Part shown: positions 8,697-18,960 of the stretch, one piece after another
Layout: every line of letters starts with the position of its first letter
Position numbering within the stretch: the first letter of the stretch is position 1
DNA from: Xanthoparmelia taractica
Taxonomy: Eukaryota > Ascomycota > Lecanoromycetes > Lecanorales > Parmeliaceae
Direction of reading: 5' to 3'
Length of the DNA: 26,009 nt
NCBI GenBank assembly: GCA_033085395.1
Contig: JANQBS010000416.1
Coordinates: 1 to 26,009, forward strand
Notes under the pieces: model-generated
Seen by the model: only the letters and a program-made list of their open reading frames with translations
Told to the model about the DNA's origin: nothing
Database searches by the model: none
Program-made: the position numbers and the translations under genes

Positions 8697-9960
8697 GTAT
8701 GTGTTGAAAACAAGGATTTGGTCGGGTCAAACACAATTAACACGAGCCGTGGACGCATCATTACCTGCTCACATTTTCAGCGCATAATGCTCGCACCCTC
8801 AAATCGAATATGGAAGCAATTGGTGCGGTGGCCGAGAACTTCAGCATCTGTGACTTGGCCTATACTTTGGGTGCTCGCAGATCTCAGTTGGCGGAGAGAT
8901 CTTTTATCGTCGCGAATGAAAACACGCTAAAGAAGTCAATGGTTCTGGACAAGCAGCTCACACACAGAGTCTCTAAGGGGCAGGTACCCAAGCTTGCGTT
9001 CATCTTTACAGGTTTGAAACCCCTTTTCGCCAGAAAGCTATATACTGAGCTATGAATGTCCAGGCCAGGGTGCAGAATGGCCACAAATGGGACTGTCTCT
9101 CATTGAGACCTTCCCAATCTGCCGTCATACTCTCAAGTCTCTAGCCAGATACTTACAGGAGTTGGAGGAATCTCCAGACTGGAAACTCGAAGGTGGATCA
9201 ACCATATGCTATCCTTATCAATTTCACTAAAACAAGGCTAATAAAGAGATTGGCTTGTTAGAGAAGATCCGTGATCCGAGAAACTTTGATGACATCAACA
9301 AGGCAGTCATGGCACAGCCTCTGACGACTGCTATTCAAATCATACTCATTGATCTTCTACGTGCATGGCATGTCTTGCCGGAAGCATGCATGGGTCATTC
9401 TTCAGGTTCTTATATCATCCGAGACTTCTACGCAATTGCTGACTCAGGCCTAGGGGAAATTGCGGCTGCATATGGCTCGGGTTACATAACATCTCAAGAG
9501 GCAATCGTGCTAGCTTATGTTCGCGGCAAAACGATGCAGTATAACAAGAGACCGGGATCCATGCTTGCGGTTGGTATCGGAGAGCAGCAACTCAAAGTGA
9601 ACATTGAACATGATCTCTCTGATATTGTCGTCGCTTGTTACAATTCACCAAATAGCATCACCCTAAGCGGGGAACCATCAAACATTCAAGCGGTAAAGGA
9701 GACTCTGAACCAGAAAGGTATTCTTACAAGGTTGCTTGATACTGACGGAAACGCCTATCACTCTCCACACATGCAGGAGCTTGGCGGCCAATACGAAGCG
9801 GATGTTATACGGTACTGCCCAAACCTAAACCAAAATAGGCTGTCGTCGACCCTGAAACCTTTCATTTCTTCCGTAACAAGTCATCAGCATTCGATGCATT
9901 GTACTACAGCTGCCTATTGGCGCAAGAATTAGGAGTCACCTGTTAGATTTGAACAGGCTT
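8697..9960 (+). other. PKS linker and acyltransferase domain
   Basis: Intron 8697-8746 (GTATGT...CGAG) joins the KS-AT linker to LLTFSAHNARTL. Intron 9012-9063 (GTTTGA...CCAG) restores FTG-QGAEWPQMG at the AT entrance. Intron 9406-9453 (48 nt, CTGAC branch) restores the nucleophile motif GHSSGEIAA, whose active Ser codon is 9399-9401. The AT motif AYHSPHM lies near 9755. TAA 9228 fits a Gln codon. TAG 9930 lies in the YWRKN-ESPVRF segment. The loading specificity is presumably malonyl-CoA, from family knowledge. Confidence 0.85.
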
Positions 9961-10329
9961 TGAGGCGACTGCTGGAAACGGTACCCGTCGACCTCCTTGT
10001 GGAGTTGGGTCCTCATAGTGCTCTTCGCGGTCCAATAAGCGAGACATACAAATCCGTACCATCAACAGGACCCAAAGATTACGTCTCGACAATGGTACGC
10101 AACCAGGACAGTGTGCACAGTGTTCTCAAGGCCGCAGGAGAATTATGGCTCAGGAACTTTCCTTTGGATCTCCAGCGCGTGAATGATCTTGAGCCAATTG
10201 ACCACGAGAACACGAAATTCGGGCCTGCAATACGCGGAAATGTCATTGCGAACCTACCTCGATACCAATGGCAATATGAGGAGACGTTGCTCATGGAGAA
10301 CCGGTGGACCCGCGAGTGGCGGCTGAGGA

Positions 10330-11300
10330 AGCACCCACGACATGACGTTCTCGGAAGCCAGGTCCCTGGTAGTACCAAGACATGCATGACTTGGCGAAAT
10401 GTGCTCAGGCTCCATGATGTCAACTGGTTGTCAGATCATTGCGTATGTTGAACACTACAACGAAAGTTCTGTTGCTAACCTGTGCTAAGATTGATAACGC
10501 TATAGTGTTTCCAGCAGCTGGTATCATGGCAATGGTCATCGAAGCAATTGTGCAGAACTTCGAGGACGATGGTGGTGATGCACACGGCATCCTCTGTTAT
10601 GAAATTGAAGATTTGACTTTTGAAAGAGCCCTTGTCATTCCTCAAGATGATCGTGGAGTTGAGACAATTCTGACTCCTACACCGGTCTTGCATGGTAAAG
10701 CAACAGATGGGATAAGTCCATCCGACTTCATTGTATCCTCTATATCGAACGTGAATGGTTCAGAAACCTCGACTAACCATTCATTTGGCCAAGTCAACAT
10801 TGTTCATAGCCCCCAAGGTATTGCGAATATTCTATGTATTGCTATACGACTGCTGACATGTCACTAGCCTTTAAGGGATCAAGGACAGGGCTAAGCAACC
10901 CGTGTACAAAATGGAGCTCCTCGTCCTCCCTTTGGTACAAAAGCTTTGCTCGCGTAGGACTCAACTATGGACCATCATTTCAGCAGCTCTGTAACATAAA
11001 GTTTGGAGATAGTACTGCTGTGGCTGATCTGAGCGTCAATAGATCGATACCAGGTGAATCGAAGTACGTCGTCCATCCTACGACACTTGATTCCGCACTT
11101 CAACTCTGTATCATTGCGGCACACGCCGGTCAACGCCATGTTTTGACAACATCCTTTCTACCGTACACCGTTCGCCACCTAGAGTTATGGCCTTCTAGCG
11201 CGGACACCACGAATGAGGGGATGAAAACGACTGCTCGAAGCGTCAATTATGGGATCCGCGGAATACGCTCTGATCTTACCATCACTACCGAAGACTTAAC
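10330..11300 (+). other. PKS dehydratase domain
   Basis: The hot-dog motif H-x3-G-x4-P is seen as HDVLGSQVP near 10340. The second catalytic region, HPTTLDSALQL (Asp), lies near 11080. Intron 10443-10489 (GTATGT, GCTAAC, TAAG) leads into NAIVFPAAG. Intron 10818-10867 (GTATTG, CTGAC, CTAG) joins HSPQ to the AFKGSR segment. No stop codon remains in this domain once the introns are removed. Confidence 0.85.
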
Positions 11301-11599
11301 TACACTGCATGCAAGCGATATCTTGTTCTTGTCCTCTCAACAGGGTAATGCGAGCTTGATCAAAAATAATGAGCCCTTTTCCAGGATGATATGGATTCCA
11401 GATATCGATGCCTTGAATATAGAGTCGGTACGCAATCTCCACCCCTTAGTGGATCTTGGCGAAACCGCTCTTTCTCCGCAGCTGGATCAACTGGCCTTGC
11501 ATCAGCTAGTAAAATTCTCTGTCGAATATACCGCACAACTACACACTGGTTCAAAAGTACCCCATTTACAGAATTTCCTAAATTGGATGAAACAGCGCA

Positions 11600-12580
11600 T
11601 TGATCTTGCGCACCGCGGCCATTACCCTCGATCTCAGAAGATTCTCGCGTATTCACTGGAACAACGAGCTTTAGAGATCCAAACTATGTCAAAGGCCTTG
11701 ATGCAGGTGTCCAGTGAGGCTCGTTCGTCCTGCCATATCTATGAAAACTTGCCAGCGATCCTACGAGGAGAGAAAACAGGAATTCAAGTAGCCTTGGAAG
11801 GCGATCGGCTTAGTGCAATGTACAAAGACGCACATCGAGTTAGCGAAGGGAACCGTCGTCTCACAGAGATAATGGCTCTTGCAGCGCAGAAGAACCCTGA
11901 TGTTGAGATCCTCGAGGTAGGCGCCGGCACTGGAAGTGCAACCTACGAAATCTTGACTCGGCTGAGGGGCGACACAATCCATCGAATGTACAACAAGTAT
12001 GCCTTTACTGACATAACCCCATCTTTCCTTAACAATGCAGAAGATCGTTTCCATGAGTTCCATGCTATGACATATTTCACATTCAATATGGAGGACGGAG
12101 CGGCAGCCGATAAACTTGTGGGGTCGTATGACATAGTTGTTGCTTCAAATGTGAGTCTGCATTAGAGATGTACTGAACCATATATTGACGGTTGAAAGGC
12201 GGTCCATGCTTCTTCGAACATATTACAGACACTGCGTAACCTTCGGAAGACATTAAAAAGCGGAGGGAAGATGATACTTCTTGAGTTGACAGAAGGTAAA
12301 TGTACCAGATAACGAGACCCGTCCTCTGTTGACATATAACAGCGGCTCTCGTCAGCGGCTTGCTCCTTGTGAGCGTCCTAAAAATCCTTGTTCCGCACTG
12401 TATTGATGATCGGTAGGGAACTTTCTCGGATTTCTGGAAAGGTCGAGAGGATCCCAACTTCGTCCGTCATGGTGGACCTTTCCTCTCAAAATCCATGTGG
12501 AAGGAAGTACTACCCCAAGCAGGATTTAGTGGACTTGACTTCTACCTCGATGATTACGAAGGGCAGACTTCGTCGACAGT
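11600..12580 (+). other. PKS C-methyltransferase domain with a 26-nt micro-exon
   Basis: SAM-binding motif I is intact (EVGAGTGSAT, about 11913-11942). Introns are 12151-12198 (GTGAGT), 12296-12342 (GTAAAT, TTGAC, ACAG) and 12369-12416 (GTGAGC...GTAG). The last two bracket an exon of only 26 nt (12343-12368). Joining them gives LLLGTFSDFWKGRED followed by LPQAGFSGLDF, the expected end of the domain. The exon chain is free of stops here. Confidence 0.85.
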
Positions 12581-13282
12581 GATTGTTGCCACTGCAGTTG
12601 ATATTAAGCCATCGCGCTTGCCATCATTGCAAGATACTGCACGCGATTTTTCAATAGTAGGTCTCTTCGTGAGGAAGTTTATATCTCCATCCCTAACATC
12701 ACTCAGCTAAGTCAAGGAGAACCTTCGCCATTTGCTCTAGCTCTTAGAGATTATGCCCAAATCAAGTCATTTCGCGTAGATCTCGTCTCTTTGTCAGACA
12801 ATGAATGCCGAGACTCAAAGCATCTAGTTGTACTTTTAGAGTTGGAGAGACCCTTCTTTGGCCACATGAGCGCTACGGAGTGGACCAAGGTTCAGGGTCT
12901 GCTAATGAACGCCAAGACTGCGCTTTGGATCACGAATGGAGACCTGCTGACCGGGAAAGAGCCCCAATACGCAATGGTCAATGGGATGGCATGCGGGATT
13001 AGAACCGAAATGACTGGATTGCGACTCTTCACTGTTGACTTCGGTAAAAGGACTGACTTTTCTAGCCTCGAAACCATAAATTTGATCCTAGAACTTGAGA
13101 ACAGATGCTCGGTCTCGGCTGGCCACGGGCATGACATGAAACTGAGAATTGTGAAGGGGGTGCCTTATTTCAGTCGTCTGATATCTGACTCTAACCTCAA
13201 CACTAATCCGGGGACCCCAGCTCAGAATAGTAACACGATAGACTCAGTGCCCTTCCACGATCTGTTGGAGAGAGAATAGGAC
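12580..13282 (+). other. PKS structural (psi) ketoreductase region
   Basis: Intron 12657-12706 (GTAGGT, CCTAAC, TCAG) links the upstream exon to the segment reading KHLVVLLELERPFF, then ALWITNG and GMACGIRTEMTGLRL, typical of the noncatalytic KR-like region before the ER of reducing PKSs. TAG 13277-13279 near its end fits CAG to TAG. Confidence 0.8.
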
Positions 13283-14532
13283 ATACATACTGCATCAACG
13301 GGTGTCCTTCAAAGTGTTGCTTTCCAAGAAGCAGATTCTCCAATCTTCTCAGATGAAGACACTGATATGGTTGAGATTGACGCCAAGGCTCTGGGATTTA
13401 GCTATGAAGAAAGTCTGGAGCTGTGATTCCCCACCCTAATTGCTGATCTCGTCATAGAATGTGGCTGGACTCCTAGGCAAAAGTCAATACGCCAACTTTA
13501 ACGATGAGTGTGCTGGTGAAGTGAAAAATGTTGGTAGCAGCGTAAGAAACTTGGTCGTAGGTGACAAAGTCTACTGTCCAGTCTTTGGAAAATGCAGTAA
13601 TCGCGCTGTGGTATCCGCCTCGTGGTGTCAGACAATGAACCACCATGAGTCCTACGAGGTATGTGGCCAAAGGAGGTTGCAATGAGACCAGTGCCTAAAA
13701 CGACATTAGGAAATGTCGAAGATGTCTGTCGCTTTTTGTACCGCCTTACGAGCTCTCCAAGATCTTGCACATTTGGTTAAGGGCGAAGTAAGCTCGGTCC
13801 ACACGGGCTATGATATTGGCTAAGCGTCCTTAGACTGTCCTCGTTCATTCAGCCACGAGCGCGATTGGCTTTGCGAGCCTTCAGATTGCTTCTCTTTGTG
13901 GTGCAGAGGCAAGTGAACGCTTTCTACCCTGACATACACTCAATTGACACGATTTTAGATAGTCGCCACTGTAGATGATTTAGAGACCAAAGCAGCTCTC
14001 CTGGCGCTACAGTCGTATGTTGACGCGGATCGCATATTTGTTTCGTCTGATCGGTCTTTGACCTCACGAATCTTACGCCTCACGAACGGACGTGGTGTTG
14101 ATGTCGCACTATCGAACTTGCCTGGGGAGATCGCCAATGATCAATGGGATGTTCTAGCTCCAAATGGTAGATTTATCAATCTACAAAGAAACGACGACAT
14201 CCAAGGCCGAAAACGCAACATGAAGGTTCCTTGCCAGGAGATCTCATACGTGGCGTTCGACCTGAGTAGGCTAAGCAAGGTGGCACCGCATGAAATTGCA
14301 AAGTAAGCCCAATGAATGCCCTCTATCCTTCGATTGTCTCTCCGGTGCTGATCAATTTGTAATCAGCTTGATGGGTAGAGTTCAAGCTCTTCGCATGCAG
14401 GGCTTGATTAAGCCCCTACCAACCCAGATTTTCCACGCGTCGAAAGCGGAAGCCGTTTTCGAGGCTTGCCTCAAGCATCCATTGTCTTCTAATATCGCTC
14501 TCACGCTTGACAAGACGGCAGATGTAGTGCAG
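13283..14532 (+). other. PKS enoylreductase domain, with a GC-AG intron
   Basis: The ER is recognisable by MVEIDAKALGFSYEES, DECAGEV and GDKVYCP, and by NGRGVDVALSNLPGE near 14090. Introns are 13659-13709 (GTATGT...TTAG), 13788-13833 (GTAAGC...TTAG), 13909-13958 (GC-AG type, donor GCAAGT, acceptor TTTTAG) and 14303-14366 (GTAAGC...TCAG). Between 13420 and 13458 the frame changes and no intron of normal length fits; 13423-13457 would be only 35 nt. The nucleotide-binding motif reads HSATSAIGFA where active ERs usually have a Gly-rich GGVGQAA, so this ER may have been inactive before the gene decayed. Confidence 0.75.
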
Positions 14533-14588
14533 GTCTGTCTCTCTACTGTTATCTGATCTCGAACTGGAGTCTGACTCAACCGGCACAG

Positions 14589-15530
14589 TACCAAAAACCT
14601 AGATTCCGTTCGCGATTCGATCCGAAGGCGACATATTTGCTAGTGGGATGCGTGAGTGACCTTGGTCAGATCTTCAGCCAGTGGATGATAGAGCGAGGGG
14701 CAAAGCATCTTGCCTTTTTCTCGAGATCTAGACGCTTCAACGTGGAGACTCAGAATTTCCTTACTGATCTCCGTGCTCGAGGGTCGAAGTCGATATGTTG
14801 CACGGAGACGTAGCTTCTCTAAGCGACGTCCAGCGAGCTGTAGCAGCTTGCAAGAAACCAATCAAGGGAGTGGTCCAGGGAGCTCTAGCGTTGAAGGTAT
14901 AACCCCCCGTACAGCGTGCTTTACCGCCCTAATGCTAATACTCTCCAAGGACCGCTTGTTCGAGAACCTTACCTACGACATGTTCAACGCCGTGTTCAAA
15001 CCTCGTGTAGGCGGGACGATCAATCTGCACAACGCGCTCGACGGACAGCCATTGGACTTTTTCCTCATGTGGAGCTCTTGGACGGCGATTTTTGGTACGG
15101 CCACGCAGTCGAATTATCTAGCGACGTGCTCATTCATGGACGCCTTTGCCCGCCACAGAAGGAGCCTGGGTCTACCTGCAACGTCCTTAGCTCTGAGTCA
15201 GATAATCGAAACAGGTGCCATTAAGCGTGTGCCCAGCTATGCCACTTCCCTGGCTCGCAACGGACTGTATGGTAATGACCATGAAGAATTCATACACTTC
15301 TGCGACGCCGCCATTGCTTCGTCGAACGCCTTGGGTCCGTCATTGTCCACCTACGATTCCCTCGCTGGCGCACACTTGCTCGCCGGTATCAAGGCTGTAG
15401 GCCTGCAAGACCTCGACAAGACTCACCCACTCGACGGCATGCCCTGGCACCGTGATCCTCGCTTCTCACATCTCATCAAAGCGACCAAGAACCTCGAAGA
15501 AGCCCAGTCGGACAACACTGCGAAGCTTGA
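14589..15530 (+). other. PKS ketoreductase domain, degenerate cofactor and catalytic motifs
   Basis: Intron 14533-14588 precedes the start, TYLLVG. The expected NADPH loop GGLGGLG reads GCVSDLG. A one-base loss near 14789 (LRARGSK to DMLHGDV) shifts the frame. Intron 14897-14949 (GTATAA, TGCTAATAC, CAAG) joins GALALK to DRLFENL. The catalytic segment FLMWSSWTAIF and NYLATCSF keeps Ser and Tyr, but Cys stands where Asn is usual (Y-x3-N). The motif losses suggest relaxed selection or an inactive KR. Confidence 0.75.
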
Positions 15531-15539
15531 AATTAGTGA

Positions 15540-15777
15540 AACCGGCCTTACTGTTTCCGAACGGATCCTAAAGAAACTGTCGCAGTTGCTCTACGTTGCA
15601 GAGAGTGATATTGACATGATCATACCTATCAGAATGTATGGAATTGACAGCATGGTCGCTGCGGAGCTGAGGAATCGGCTTTTTGCAACATATGCTACGG
15701 ATGTATCGCTTTTTGATATGCTAGATGCGAATACGGGTGTTCAGAAATTGGAGCAAATGGTTAGCAAGGAGCATTAG
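15540..15777 (+). other. PKS acyl carrier protein domain and gene end
   Basis: The C-terminal carrier domain carries YGIDSMVAAELRN. The phosphopantetheine Ser codon is 15649-15651. The frame is open from 14950 to the stop at 15775-15777. No release domain follows, so product release would need a separate enzyme. Confidence 0.85.
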
Positions 15778-16049
15778 ATCCTTCATTCATCAAGAATAGA
15801 AACATTTTTTGACAGATCGATCAATTTGTTCCCGCGTTGGTAGACAGTCGGTTAGCCTATGGAATATAAATTTAAGAAAGGTTCTTTTAGGGAAACAATA
15901 CGATTGGTTCATAATGTGGTGGATGTGAATTGATTGTCTAATTATATAGGTCGCTGGCAGCTAGATATGTGGGCTGCCAAGCTTTGCGAAGTTAAGCCCT
16001 AGCCCTGACTCGGATTTGATCCCGTAACAGATTCCCTGGATCTCGTCCC
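15778..16049. other. convergent intergenic region between PKS and lipase
   Basis: This is 272 bp between two stop codons on opposite strands. It is AT-rich near 15800-15950 and probably carries both polyadenylation regions. There is no open frame or repeat of note. Confidence 0.5.
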
Positions 16050-17417
16050 TTAGGAAACCTGATATGGCTGACTTGCGGTTGTGAGGATCCAATTGGCATC
16101 TGATTGGTAGGAAGAAAGTGTACGAGGCGTACTAGGAGCTTGTGTACGTCGATAGCCGGATTTCACAGCGATGCCTGCAAATCGGGCCGCAATCCAATCT
16201 AACCACAGCCGTTGCGAGGCGAACAGCGAAGGGGTGTGGGTGACTCCTGGCAGGGTGAGGTACTCTAACTGCGAGCTAGGATAAGCTTGTGCGAGCTTAT
16301 TCACTGCGTTCGTTGTCGTTGTGAAATTCATGTTCGGGTCATCCTCCCCTTGAATGACTAACAACGGTCCCCCAATCTTTTTACCGCCATTCAAAGTTAG
16401 CTCAACATATTTCACCACGTATGGATTGCTCATCCAGTCATCGACCAGTAATTGGAACCCAACCATTAATTCGATAGCAACCGGGTTGCAGCCGCCGGCC
16501 TGTGTGTATAACTGGAACCTTTGCCAACCCAGATCGGTGAACAAGTCCTTGGGTTGGAACTGCGGGTACACCGATTTTATTCCTGGAGTCAGGAAGGCGC
16601 CGAGAATGGGTATTAGCGGGTTGTCGGTCGGGGGAAGCTCGAGCACATCAGTCACTGGCGAAAGAGCTATGCTACCCAAGTACCCTTTCACTGGGTTGAT
16701 CGCCTGCCTCTGAGCCACGCCCCAAGCTGCTCCTCCACCCTGAGAGTGGCCTATCACCACAAACTCCGAAGACAGCTCAGTGAAGGCTGCCTGGGCTGCC
16801 TGAACTGCGTAAAAGATATCGTTGGCGTGGGCTGGATGAGCAAGGAATTGGTGAACAAGACTCTGGCCACTCGCGGATTTGTCGACACCCAAACCAACAT
16901 AGTCGGGTGCCACCGTCACATAACCCTGTAGTGCCAAAGGGAACGGCGCATCAAAATGCTGCCAGAGATTTTTCAAGTGAGAAGGGGCGCAATTACCATA
17001 CAGTCCGCTCGTTCCGTGCGCCCAAGCCACGACGGGTAGACTACCGTCAGGCTGGCGACGAGGCTGATAAGGCCAGAGAATATAGGCTGATGCTGGCACA
17101 GGACTGCCCTGCAAGGTCGCACTTTGATACATGATACGCGATATAGAGACACTAGGCGGCAGGTTATATAGCGATGCATTGCTGTCTACTTCGACCTTCA
17201 GTATGGTCCCAGGAGAGGCTTTTATTGAAATAGCAGGAACACTGTAAAAGGCATCAGAGGCAACAGGGCCATTGGTGAAAAGATTATGTTCAAATTGAGC
17301 GGCAGCAGAAGCATCGAGCGGGAGGTTAGACGTTTGAGCCATGACGTGGGTGATGACCGCTAAGGTGAACAAGAGGTGGAATGAAAAGTTAGGGAGAGCT
17401 GATAGTATGGTCTGCAT
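16050..17417 (-). CDS. secreted lipase of the fungal LIP family (PF03583), intact
   Basis: The protein is 455 residues in a single exon. A hydrophobic signal peptide with a likely cut after residue 27 (VMA-QTS) indicates secretion. The alpha/beta-hydrolase core follows: an oxyanion-region segment WAHGTSG near residue 132, the nucleophile elbow GHSQGG (Ser225), the acid in QGEDDPN (Asp359 or Asp360), and the catalytic His in GVTHTPS (His394). Length and order match secretory triacylglycerol lipases. ATG 17417 is chosen because the signal peptide follows it directly. It hydrolyses ester lipids outside the cell, from family knowledge. It converges on the PKS pseudogene and probably does not belong to that pathway. 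No stop, frameshift or RIP-type damage is seen, although RIP-mutated DNA begins less than 300 bp upstream of its start. Confidence 0.9.
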   Translation of the reverse strand: MQTILSALPNFSFHLLFTLAVITHVMAQTSNLPLDASAAAQFEHNLFTNGPVASDAFYSVPAISIKASPGTILKVEVDSNASLYNLPPSVSISRIMYQSATLQGSPVPASAYILWPYQPRRQPDGSLPVVAWAHGTSGLYGNCAPSHLKNLWQHFDAPFPLALQGYVTVAPDYVGLGVDKSASGQSLVHQFLAHPAHANDIFYAVQAAQAAFTELSSEFVVIGHSQGGGAAWGVAQRQAINPVKGYLGSIALSPVTDVLELPPTDNPLIPILGAFLTPGIKSVYPQFQPKDLFTDLGWQRFQLYTQAGGCNPVAIELMVGFQLLVDDWMSNPYVVKYVELTLNGGKKIGGPLLVIQGEDDPNMNFTTTTNAVNKLAQAYPSSQLEYLTLPGVTHTPSLFASQRLWLDWIAARFAGIAVKSGYRRTQAPSTPRTLSSYQSDANWILTTASQPYQVS

Positions 17418-17671
17418 CAGAACTTGAGCAAACTCAGCCGCAAATCTGTGCGTCGTGGAAATGCATACAGGAGGTGGTCAGCACATGGGGTGAGAGGGAC
17501 TTGCGAGTACCCATGGAAATGCGGCAAATGGTGAACGCTCCCAATTGATGCCCGATGATGCTATTCCACCGCGTCCAATGATGAAGATGCAGCCAGTGGC
17601 TCTGAGTCACGCCTGGCGCAGCTGTGTGCAATGTTGCTTTTTCTCGCGTCCGCTTACCGCCCAATAGGCGT
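17418..17671 (-). promoter_or_regulatory. lipase upstream region
   Basis: This GC-balanced stretch lies between the lipase start and the RIP-mutated block and presumably holds the lipase promoter. I recognise no specific binding site. A 76-codon minus-strand open frame here only continues the retroelement frame beyond its degraded end and has no domain. Confidence 0.4.
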
Positions 17672-17699
17672 GTCTCGGCGTCTCGGCGTCTCGGCGTCG
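17672..17699. repeat. 8-bp tandem repeat GTCTCGGC, 3.5 copies
   Basis: GTCTCGGC occurs three times in direct succession (17672-17695), followed by GTCG. It lies exactly at the switch from GC-balanced to RIP-mutated DNA. On the minus strand it is in frame with the end of the RNase H relic (RRRDAETR). Confidence 0.75.
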
Positions 17700-18960
17700 T
17701 TAAGGTGTCTCTTAGCTATGAATATACGTTAGCGATCTTTTAATATCGAAAACGTGATGTATTATCTATTAGCTTATTAATCTTAATTAAGATTTATATT
17801 AAGATTAAATAGATATCGTATTTAGTTAGTAATATTACTATATCTCGTAATAAAGCTATAATTAATTCGCGAATAGAGGTCTTTCTAAGATTATAAATAT
17901 ATACGTTATTATCGCAATATAGCATTAATCGTGATCTCTAAAGTCTTTATAATTATAGTCGAATAGTGTGATATATAGTCTTTATTTCTTTGAATTGAAT
18001 ATCTTTCTAATGATAATATATGATTATTAAAATATTAAAGATCTTCTAACTTAACTATAAGAGATTTAAGTGCTTTAGAATATAATCTTTTATATTAAAG
18101 ATCTCTAATACGTTAGTTTAAATGTATTATATTAATCGACTAATAACGTAATAAATTAACTTAGGATTATTTTAATTTTTTAAAAAGATCTTATATTATA
18201 GTAAATCGATCTTAATATATAATATAATTTTAATAAGTGTTATTAATCTTCGAATAGTATCGAAAAATCGCCTTAAAAACGCTCTCTTTAGAATTACGAT
18301 CTTAGCGATAAATAATAAAAAATTAATCGCTAATTTAAGCTCGCGATATAAGATTATCACTCGATTTAAAAGATTCTTAATTATATTTCTCACTGGAGCG
18401 AGCTTATTGAAAGAAAGTCTAATCTATATTAGAATATTATCGAACTTAATTCCTAGAAAATTAGCTATAATACTTATAATATTCTTGATATAATTAATTT
18501 TAGAGTCTAATTCTTTATATATAAGATCGAATTGTTAATCGTATACGATCGTATTATCGATTAATACTAAGATAGCGAAGAAATCGTCTAGATAATAAAG
18601 TACTATAATTTAAAGAAGAACTATTATTAAGATCTAATTGAGAGTCTTTATAAATAGATTAAATATAAATAATAACGTACGTAGATCGAAGAATAGATAT
18701 CGTTTTATTTAATAGCGATCGTTATAGTAAAATCCTAGTAATTATTAATTTAAAATCGCGATCGATATATATCTAAAGACGTTTTTTAGATCTCTTTTAA
18801 CGAACTAAGTCTTAGAGTCTTATTATAGTAATACGATCACTACGTTCTCGTATATAGCGTATTTTAGAGCTCTTTAGTCCTAAGATATATCGTTATTAAT
18901 TAAGATTTCATATAAGAATAAGAGATTATAAATTCGTCTTTAATTATTATCGTACTTCGA
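17690..18960 (-). pseudogene. DIRS-like reverse transcriptase / RNase H, RIP-mutated
   Basis: One frame on the minus strand can be followed from about 18939 to 17700 without any indel, interrupted only by stops. Motifs in order: RRIYNL near 18939, KRDLK near 18798 followed by an LLGF segment, YYLDDF with the catalytic Asp pair intact near 18583-18600, a long stretch with KLAINFLLFIAKIV and AFLRRFFDTIRR near 18250-18330, then an RNase H-type segment with CDNN near 17916, NLRKTSIRE and LLTKYDIYL. This order and wording resemble RTs of DIRS/Ngaro-type, tyrosine-recombinase retroelements. No tyrosine recombinase is visible; the relic ends at the GC-balanced border. Stops are TAA or TAG at likely Gln and Trp positions, as RIP produces. 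Confidence 0.7.

Larger units (their letters stand above)
7390..15777 (+). pseudogene. highly reducing type I polyketide synthase, 5'-truncated and degenerate
   Basis: The ancestral enzyme was a cytosolic iterative megasynthase building a reduced, possibly C-methylated polyketide. Domain order is KS-AT-DH-cMT-psiKR-ER-KR-ACP, with no thioesterase after the ACP. The KS starts in mid-domain: its active Cys is about 76 codons from the first readable codon instead of about 180, so roughly 100 residues are lost at the piggyBac border. About 20 short introns can be placed and nearly all restore frame (see domain entries). True lesions after splicing are TAA 8472, TAG 8544, TAA 9228, TAG 9930, TAG 13277, a one-base deletion near 14789, and an unresolved frame offset at 13420-13458. 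Catalytic residues of KS, AT, DH, cMT and ACP are still readable, so decay looks recent. The product cannot be predicted. The nearby AflR-like gene was probably its regulator. Confidence 0.9.

Noticed and set aside
8697..8765. Apparent frameshift in the KS-AT linker
   Set aside because: An intron 8697-8746 (GTATGT...CGAG) joins the two frames exactly at LLTFSAHN.
16354..16713. 119-codon open frame on the plus strand
   Set aside because: It is the opposite strand of the intact lipase and has no domain.
17434..17664. 76-codon minus-strand open frame as part of the retroelement or as a small gene
   Set aside because: It is a run-on of the RNase H frame into unmutated lipase upstream DNA and has no recognisable motif.
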